Below, piece by piece: positions 8,580 through 13,262 of a stretch of 13,262 nucleotides of DNA (its first letter is position 1; the number at the start of each line of letters is the position of its first letter). Source of the DNA: Bacteroidia bacterium (GTDB lineage Bacteria; Bacteroidota; Bacteroidia; Bacteroidales; Prolixibacteraceae); NCBI GenBank assembly GCA_025358395.1, contig JANYJT010000152.1, positions 1 through 13,262 on the forward strand, in the 5' to 3' direction. The notes below the pieces were generated by a model. That model ran no database searches and was not told where the DNA came from. It was given only the letters and a program-made list of their open reading frames with translations. The position numbers and the translations under genes are program-made.

Positions 8580-8597
8580 ATATGATTAAAATCATAT
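8580..8597. promoter_or_regulatory. Inverted repeat ATATGAT-TAAA-ATCATAT, candidate operator
   Basis: Perfect 7-base arms flank the 4-base spacer TAAA. The centre lies about 205 bases upstream of the GH105 start and about 57 bases upstream of the possible small ORF. A second repeat of identical architecture lies 90 bases away (8670-8687). Binding by the HTCS or another regulator is inference; AraC-type domains often use direct rather than inverted half-sites, so another factor is possible. Confidence 0.45.
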
Positions 8598-8669
8598 CAA
8601 AAAGGAGGGTCAGGAGTATCTGATGAGGGTTGCGTTTCCCAAATAGGAGGCAAAATAGAGTTCCTGAAA

Positions 8670-8687
8670 TATGCAATTTATTGCATA
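8670..8687. promoter_or_regulatory. Inverted repeat TATGCAA-TTTA-TTGCATA, candidate operator
   Basis: Perfect 7-base arms flank the spacer TTTA, which reads TAAA on the minus strand, the same spacer as in the repeat at 8580-8597. With the base before it, the left arm reads ATATGCAA, sharing ATATG with the other repeat. The centre lies about 295 bases upstream of the GH105 start and 84 bases after the HTCS stop. It is too AT-rich and lacks the U-tract expected of a terminator. Its function is not shown. Confidence 0.45.
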
Positions 8688-8736
8688 AAATTGAACGTCA
8701 GTGATTTAATGAAGCATCGCCTTTTTGAGTCTTATG

Positions 8737-8751
8737 GCATTTTAAAAATGC
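8737..8751. terminator. Weak hairpin just after the HTCS stop
   Basis: GCATTTT and AAAATGC are complementary around one central base; an outer G-C pair can form across a bulge in the minus RNA. It begins about 10 bases after the HTCS stop, where a terminator would be expected, but there is no U-tract behind it and the real loop would be tight. It may be a weak terminator or an end-protecting hairpin; read-through into the operon cannot be excluded. Confidence 0.25.
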
Positions 8752-8761
8752 GCCAGGCTTA

Positions 8762-11700
8762 CTACCGGACAGTGGAATGTTTGTCCATGTACTCCGAAGC
8801 ACTCATGCTAAACTCCTGTTTAAAGCTTTTGCGGAAATGTGACAAGTCTTTAAATCCAACAGCATAGGCAACTTCAGAGATATTCATTTTTTTCTGGATC
8901 AGAAGTTGAGCGGCTCTTTTCAACCTGATATCGCGAATGAATTCCTTGACAGTCATCTCTGTGATGGCATGAAGTTTGCGGTAGAGCTGCATTCTGCTGA
9001 CTCCAATCTCGGTGGCAAACCGATCAATATCCAGATCAGGATCGGCAATATTGTTCTCAACGACCTGAATGGCTTTCTGAAGAAAACGTTCATCCGGCGA
9101 ACTGAGGACGATGTTACGGGGTTGAAGGAACATCTCTCCAGAGTATTTTTGTTTCAACGACTGCCGCACCGAAAGGATATTTTCCACTTTTGTCTGAAGG
9201 ATTACCAGATCAAAAGGTTTGGTAATATAATCGTCCGCTCCCAGGCTCAGCCCTTCGATCTCGTGTTCACGCGAACCGAGAGCCGTGAGAAGCAAGATGG
9301 GAATATGTGAGGTACGTTCGTCTTTTCGGATTCTTCGGCAGAATTCGAAACCATCCATATCAGGCATTAAGACATCGCTTATGATAATATTGGGAATTGT
9401 TTTGAGCGCAGTGTTCCACCCTTCAAGGCCATCTTTGGCCTCCAGGATATGATAACTGGAAGAGAAATGTGATTTGATAAAATAGCGCACATCGGCATTG
9501 TCATCCACCAACAGCATGATCTTCTGTCCGGAGATAATCTGCTCATTGGCACGATCCTCTGCCGGATTGGTAAGTACATTTTCGCCATCAACATCAACAG
9601 TTTTCTGATTAACCGGCACGACCGCCAATTTAGAATCATCATAAGGCAGATGGACAGTAAATTTAGAGCTCTTGCCCGGTTTGCTTACAACATGAATTTT
9701 CCCGTTGTGAAGTTTGACCAACTCTTTGGTCAGCGCCAAACCAATACCGGTACCCGTCTGCGAAGAAAATTGATCGACCTGAAAGAATCTGTTGAAAATT
9801 TTCTCAAGATTGCTCTCAGAAATACCTATTCCGGTATCTTTCACTGAAATCTCTACCATCCGATTTTCGGCTGATTCATTTCCGGCATCTATATCTCCTG
9901 TTTCAAAAACCAATGATATGTTTACGGTAATTTTTCCTCCCTTGCCTGTAAATTTAAAGGCGTTCGACAAAAGATTGTTCATGATCTTTGCCACTTTATC
10001 TTCATCAAAATTGGTAACGATCTCCTTTTTCAGGGAGTTGAACTTGAGTTCTATCTCTTTCTCTTCTGCAAATTTTCCGAATGAACCAGCAATTTCGGCG
10101 ATGAAAGAAACCAGATCTCCCTGTTTGAGATTTAATTTTAAGTTGCCACTCTCCATTTTTCTGAAATCCAGCAATTGGTTAATCAGTTGATGCAATTGTT
10201 TGGCATTCCTTTGCATGACCTCCAGATGTCCTTTTATTTCTGCTTCCGGAATGGTGTTGTTTCTCAGTTTCTCGAGAGGACCAAGTATCAATGTCAGGGG
10301 TGTTCGTATTTCGTGTGATATATTTGTGTAGAACCGTAATTTCATCATGTCGAGTTCGTGCAGCTCCTTGGCCTTCATCTTTTCAAATACAAGGCTATGT
10401 TTGAGTTTCTCCCTGTTATGAAGGAAGGAAATCAGCCAATAAATTAGGACTAAAATAATAATAAACAGGATGATACGAAACCACCATGTTTGCCACAATG
10501 GCGGAAGGACTTCAATTTTAAGTATTGGTCCGATGTTGCTCTCCTGCCGATCGATCGAAACTGTTTTAACGCGAAATGTATAGCTACCAGGATTCAGGTT
10601 GGTATAGGTTGCCAATCGTTTATCTGAAGGCTCATTCCAGGTTTTATCAAATCCTTCGAGGTAATAGGAATATTGCACTCCCATGATGTTAGCAAAATCA
10701 AACGAAGCGAACTCCAGCTCAACAGAATTTTGGTCATATTTTAGCACAATATTTTCAGTTTCGGAGATACTTTTGGTCAGCACACCTTTTCTATCCTGAC
10801 TGATCTGAACGCTTTTGTTCAGGATTTTCAGGTCAGTCAGGACGATTGGAGCAAAATAATCACTTGATTTTATTTTCGTCGGATCGAAAATATTGAAACC
10901 GGAAATCCCGCCAAAGATTAACTCTCCCCCGGGAAGTTTATAGGCGGCTCCATATGTAAACTGATCATTCTGAAAGCCACTTTTCGTCGAAAAGTTATGG
11001 AATCGTTCCTTTTCAGGATCAAACTTTGACAGGCCATTGGTGGTACTGATCCATAAAAAATGCTCATCATCCTCCAGAATAGACAATGCCTGATTGTTCG
11101 CCAGACCATTCTTTTCGCCATAATATTTTATCACACCCTTATCCTTTGAATAAAGCGCGATTCCATGACTAAGCGTGGCTACCCAAAAACGGTGCCTGGA
11201 ATCTTCCATCATGTATCTGGTGATCTCATCCAATCTGACAATCTTTTGATTTTTAGGATTGTAGACTATCATTTCTGTAGCTCCAATCCAAAGGCAATGG
11301 TCGCTATCTTCAGCCAACCAGTTAACCTGCTGACCATCCACAAGGTTATTGCAATGGACGAAATCACCCGTTAGGGGATTATATTTGTCGATACCTCTGG
11401 ATGTTCCTACCCAGAGATCGTTATTGGAGTCACGCAATAAAGCCCATATTCTATTATCGGATAAGCTTTTAGGATTAGATGGATCGTTTTTGAAATGTGT
11501 AAATACACCCGTTTTTGTATTGTAGAGATCCAGTCCGCCGAGGTAAGTACCTATCCAAATATTGCCATTTCCACCATCTGAAATAGCTTTGATACAGTTG
11601 CTGGAAAGCGAATTGATATTGTTTTTCTCTGGTACGAGGTAGCTGAAACGTCCTGTTTTCCTATCGAGGATGTTGATTCCTCCGTTTTCTGTCCCGATCC

Positions 11701-12877
11701 AGATTTTCCCGGTAGGGTCTACCCAAAATGCGTATATTTCGCTGTTGTTCAGATAGCGGTTATCACTTGCCATAGATTTGTAGCCCAAAATATTGATCCG
11801 CTCTTCGATCAGCAAATTCAGGCCTTGGCGTGTACCAATCCAGATGTTGCCCTTTGCATCACTTGAAATGCACAACACCGAATTGTTTACGAGACTTTTC
11901 TGTTCGCGGTCATCATGGTAATATTCACCAATTACTCCTTTGACCATATCGTAATGGTACAGTCCTCCACGGGTTCCAATCCAGAATTTTCCGTTGGGAT
12001 CCTTTGAAATTACCCGTACTGTCTTGCTTCTGTCGTTTTCGGGATCCAGTGGACCCGCGGTGGATAGCAGGGTAGAATTATTGATGGCATACATTCCGCC
12101 GGCATAGGTACCGACCCAGGTGATACCATTCTGATCGGCTAATATCTCCCAAATTTCATCTGTGCCGGGCACATTTTTAAGCTTCACATTTTCGGCCAGG
12201 TTGGTTTCCGGATGGTAAATAAATAATCCTCTGTTGGTGCCAATCCAAATTCTACCCGATTGATCCAGGCGAATAACCCGGAAATACTCAGAAAATTCCG
12301 GAGTATTGACCGGTTTTATGATCGAAATCCTGTTTCCCTTGTCGATCCTGAAAAGATTGGCTTCAGTACCTACCCAAAGGTTTCCGATCCGATCTTCCAT
12401 GATGGCAGTAACTGATACATCTTTGAGCTGAGCGGAATCCCCTTTGTAAAAAATATGCTGAAAGCTCTCTTTCTCCCGGTCAAATTTATTAAGGCCCCCA
12501 TTTTCAGTACCGATAAACAATTGACCTTTGCTGTCTTCATAGATGACCCGGACCAGGTTTCCTTTCAAACTGGTCGAATCATCCGGATCATTTTTAAATA
12601 CAGTAAAGCGATATCCGTCGAACCGGCAAACTCCCTGCGATGTGCCAATCCACATCCATCCTTTCTTATCTTGTAAAACACAATGGATCTGATTGTTGGA
12701 AAGCCCGTGTTCCTGCGAATACAGGTCAAAGCTAAGGTTGTTCACCACGCCGACGGCGGATGATTCAAGGGTGGCTAAAAGGAAAAATATTTGAAGTGAC
12801 AAGATGAAACTATAAAGAGAATAGATCCTTCGAAAGAGTCGAGGGATATATTCTCCTATGATAGTGGGACCAAACAT
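8762..12877 (-). CDS. Hybrid two-component system (HTCS) sensor/regulator of the PUL
   Basis: One protein of 1371 residues that senses a periplasmic oligosaccharide and activates PUL transcription. The N-terminal membrane/signal segment is at about 18-40. Residues 60-660 hold 14 Reg_prop blades, each closing on a WIGT-like motif (WIGTSQG 76, WVGTEA 168, WIGTNRG 211, WIGTENGG 393 and so on), matching the two seven-bladed propellers of known HTCS sensors. A Y_Y_Y domain follows (about 725-792), then a membrane helix (798-820). The kinase has the H-box FYTNISHEIRTP with phospho-acceptor His855, N-box NNLLSNAFKF, and DTGIGIS and GTGIGLAL boxes. The receiver (1119-1235) has acidic DD at 1125-1126, phospho-acceptor Asp1168 and Lys1220. 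An AraC-type HTH fills 1265-1366. All key residues are present, and TAG TAA double stops end it. It starts 34 bases after the upstream gene, so the two may be co-transcribed. The GH105-susCD operon is the probable target. Confidence 0.98.
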   Translation of the reverse strand: MFGPTIIGEYIPRLFRRIYSLYSFILSLQIFFLLATLESSAVGVVNNLSFDLYSQEHGLSNNQIHCVLQDKKGWMWIGTSQGVCRFDGYRFTVFKNDPDDSTSLKGNLVRVIYEDSKGQLFIGTENGGLNKFDREKESFQHIFYKGDSAQLKDVSVTAIMEDRIGNLWVGTEANLFRIDKGNRISIIKPVNTPEFSEYFRVIRLDQSGRIWIGTNRGLFIYHPETNLAENVKLKNVPGTDEIWEILADQNGITWVGTYAGGMYAINNSTLLSTAGPLDPENDRSKTVRVISKDPNGKFWIGTRGGLYHYDMVKGVIGEYYHDDREQKSLVNNSVLCISSDAKGNIWIGTRQGLNLLIEERINILGYKSMASDNRYLNNSEIYAFWVDPTGKIWIGTENGGINILDRKTGRFSYLVPEKNNINSLSSNCIKAISDGGNGNIWIGTYLGGLDLYNTKTGVFTHFKNDPSNPKSLSDNRIWALLRDSNNDLWVGTSRGIDKYNPLTGDFVHCNNLVDGQQVNWLAEDSDHCLWIGATEMIVYNPKNQKIVRLDEITRYMMEDSRHRFWVATLSHGIALYSKDKGVIKYYGEKNGLANNQALSILEDDEHFLWISTTNGLSKFDPEKERFHNFSTKSGFQNDQFTYGAAYKLPGGELIFGGISGFNIFDPTKIKSSDYFAPIVLTDLKILNKSVQISQDRKGVLTKSISETENIVLKYDQNSVELEFASFDFANIMGVQYSYYLEGFDKTWNEPSDKRLATYTNLNPGSYTFRVKTVSIDRQESNIGPILKIEVLPPLWQTWWFRIILFIIILVLIYWLISFLHNREKLKHSLVFEKMKAKELHELDMMKLRFYTNISHEIRTPLTLILGPLEKLRNNTIPEAEIKGHLEVMQRNAKQLHQLINQLLDFRKMESGNLKLNLKQGDLVSFIAEIAGSFGKFAEEKEIELKFNSLKKEIVTNFDEDKVAKIMNNLLSNAFKFTGKGGKITVNISLVFETGDIDAGNESAENRMVEISVKDTGIGISESNLEKIFNRFFQVDQFSSQTGTGIGLALTKELVKLHNGKIHVVSKPGKSSKFTVHLPYDDSKLAVVPVNQKTVDVDGENVLTNPAEDRANEQIISGQKIMLLVDDNADVRYFIKSHFSSSYHILEAKDGLEGWNTALKTIPNIIISDVLMPDMDGFEFCRRIRKDERTSHIPILLLTALGSREHEIEGLSLGADDYITKPFDLVILQTKVENILSVRQSLKQKYSGEMFLQPRNIVLSSPDERFLQKAIQVVENNIADPDLDIDRFATEIGVSRMQLYRKLHAITEMTVKEFIRDIRLKRAAQLLIQKKMNISEVAYAVGFKDLSHFRKSFKQEFSMSASEYMDKHSTVR

Positions 12878-12911
12878 CTTTCGGATTTTTTTGATGTGGA
12901 GCTAAGTTATG

Positions 12912-13262
12912 CTATTGGGCCTTGCGGGAATTTTTGATCAGGTAATCGGTGAAATTTTCGGCTGCTTTCAGGTTTTCAAAATCGTCGGGCAACATCTTGT
13001 GGTCAATGTATTCATTGTATATCCATGGATCGCCAATGGCCACAACCAAACCTTTCCCAACCTTGCTCTCTGTAATGAAGATATTTCCATTTTCAGTCAG
13101 GATTGGTTTTGCCGGACTTTTCAAAGTAAAGGAAGATATTTCTTTCATGTAGATTTTTGAAACGCCTTTGAACATCGGATGGTCGGGCAGTGCAGTGAAG
13201 GCTCCCATATCCCATTTTCTGAGCAGCACCGGATGCAGGCTGACGTGGTTGAAATAGATGCC
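12912..13262 (-). CDS. C-terminal fragment, DUF4350-like domain often fused to GH105/GH88-type enzymes
   Basis: The reading frame enters from the right edge and gives 116 residues before TAG at 12912; the start is outside the window. A GTG at 13229 is not a real start, because the frame continues upstream (GIYFNHVSLHPV). The sequence GKGLVVAIGDPWIYNEYIDH at about 78-97, followed by LPDDFENLKAAENFTDYLI, resembles the glutamine-amidotransferase-like C-terminal domain found after the hydrolase domain in some Bacteroidota unsaturated rhamnogalacturonyl hydrolases. The blocks FKGVSKIYMKEISSFTL and KPILTENGNIFITESKVGKG fit alternating strands of that fold. The family assignment is from memory of similar proteins, and the enzyme part is not visible. 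It precedes the HTCS gene by 34 bases on the same strand. If correct, the PUL encodes a second GH105-type enzyme upstream of the regulator. Confidence 0.6.
   Translation of the reverse strand, partial: GIYFNHVSLHPVLLRKWDMGAFTALPDHPMFKGVSKIYMKEISSFTLKSPAKPILTENGNIFITESKVGKGLVVAIGDPWIYNEYIDHKMLPDDFENLKAAENFTDYLIKNSRKAQ

Larger units (their letters stand above)
8384..8761. other. 378-base gap between HTCS and PUL operon: likely control region
   Basis: The only gap over 300 bases here. It separates the regulator gene from the GH105-susC-susD operon on the same strand, so the operon promoter most likely lies in it. It contains two inverted repeats with 7-base arms (8580-8597, 8670-8687), a 16-bp perfect palindrome (8466-8481), a weak hairpin just after the HTCS stop (8737-8751) and a possible 34-codon ORF (8427-8531). 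I could not find a convincing Bacteroidota TTTG/TAnnTTTG promoter pair. The whole of 8532-8761 shows no supportable protein gene on either strand. Confidence 0.6.

Noticed and set aside
8458..8589. Plus-strand ORF of 43 codons with a hydrophobic middle
   Set aside because: It runs against all other genes, overlaps the better-formed minus-strand small ORF, and its similarity comes from the shared palindrome; its N-terminus lacks a charged membrane-protein start.
8623..8646. Plus-strand 7-codon ORF after AAGGAGG/AGGAG
   Set aside because: Too short, ends at once in TAG, no gene follows on the plus strand, and Bacteroidota rarely rely on Shine-Dalgarno sites.
10898..12700. Recurrent DNA similarity (repeated 'gttccaatccaga'-like strings) as a possible repeat array
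   Set aside because: The repeats are the coding sequence of propeller blades in the HTCS sensor, spaced about 42-48 codons with degenerate sequence; they are not CRISPR or mobile repeats.

Overview
The window is a piece of a polysaccharide utilisation locus (PUL) from a member of the Bacteroidota, probably Bacteroidales or a relative. The evidence is a paired SusC-type TonB-dependent transporter and SusD-type lipoprotein, a one-protein hybrid two-component system (HTCS), AT-rich start regions without clear Shine-Dalgarno sites, and A-rich leaders before start codons. Every convincing gene lies on the minus strand, so transcription reads from high to low coordinates. No rRNA, tRNA, insertion sequence, phage gene or CRISPR array was seen.

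Layout in transcription order: (1) 13262-12912, the C-terminal end of a protein resembling the DUF4350-like tail of some Bacteroidota GH105/GH88-type enzymes; (2) 12877-8762, an intact HTCS of 1371 residues with 14 propeller blades, Y_Y_Y domain, membrane segment, histidine kinase, receiver and AraC-type DNA-binding domain; (3) 8761-8384, a 378-base gap holding two similar inverted repeats, a perfect 16-bp palindrome, a weak hairpin and a possible 34-residue membrane peptide gene; (4) 8383-7193, a secreted GH105 unsaturated glycuronyl hydrolase with all active-site residues that I can align to the family; (5) 7160-3828, SusC; (6) 3789-1738, SusD; (7) 1668-1, the N-terminal 556 residues of a secreted parallel beta-helix protein of unknown activity, cut by the window edge.

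Proposed function (inference): SusC/SusD import oligosaccharides, the GH105 enzyme removes the terminal unsaturated uronic acid left by a polysaccharide lyase, and the beta-helix protein is a plausible lyase or hydrolase partner. The HTCS senses a periplasmic oligosaccharide and activates the GH105-SusC-SusD-beta-helix operon, presumably through the long gap at 8384-8761. A pectic rhamnogalacturonan is the most likely substrate class, but GH105 enzymes also act on other lyase products such as ulvan fragments, so the substrate is not fixed by sequence alone.

The least explained parts are the beta-helix protein, the 19-bp stem-loop directly between susD and the beta-helix gene, and the cluster of palindromes and the small membrane ORF between regulator and operon.
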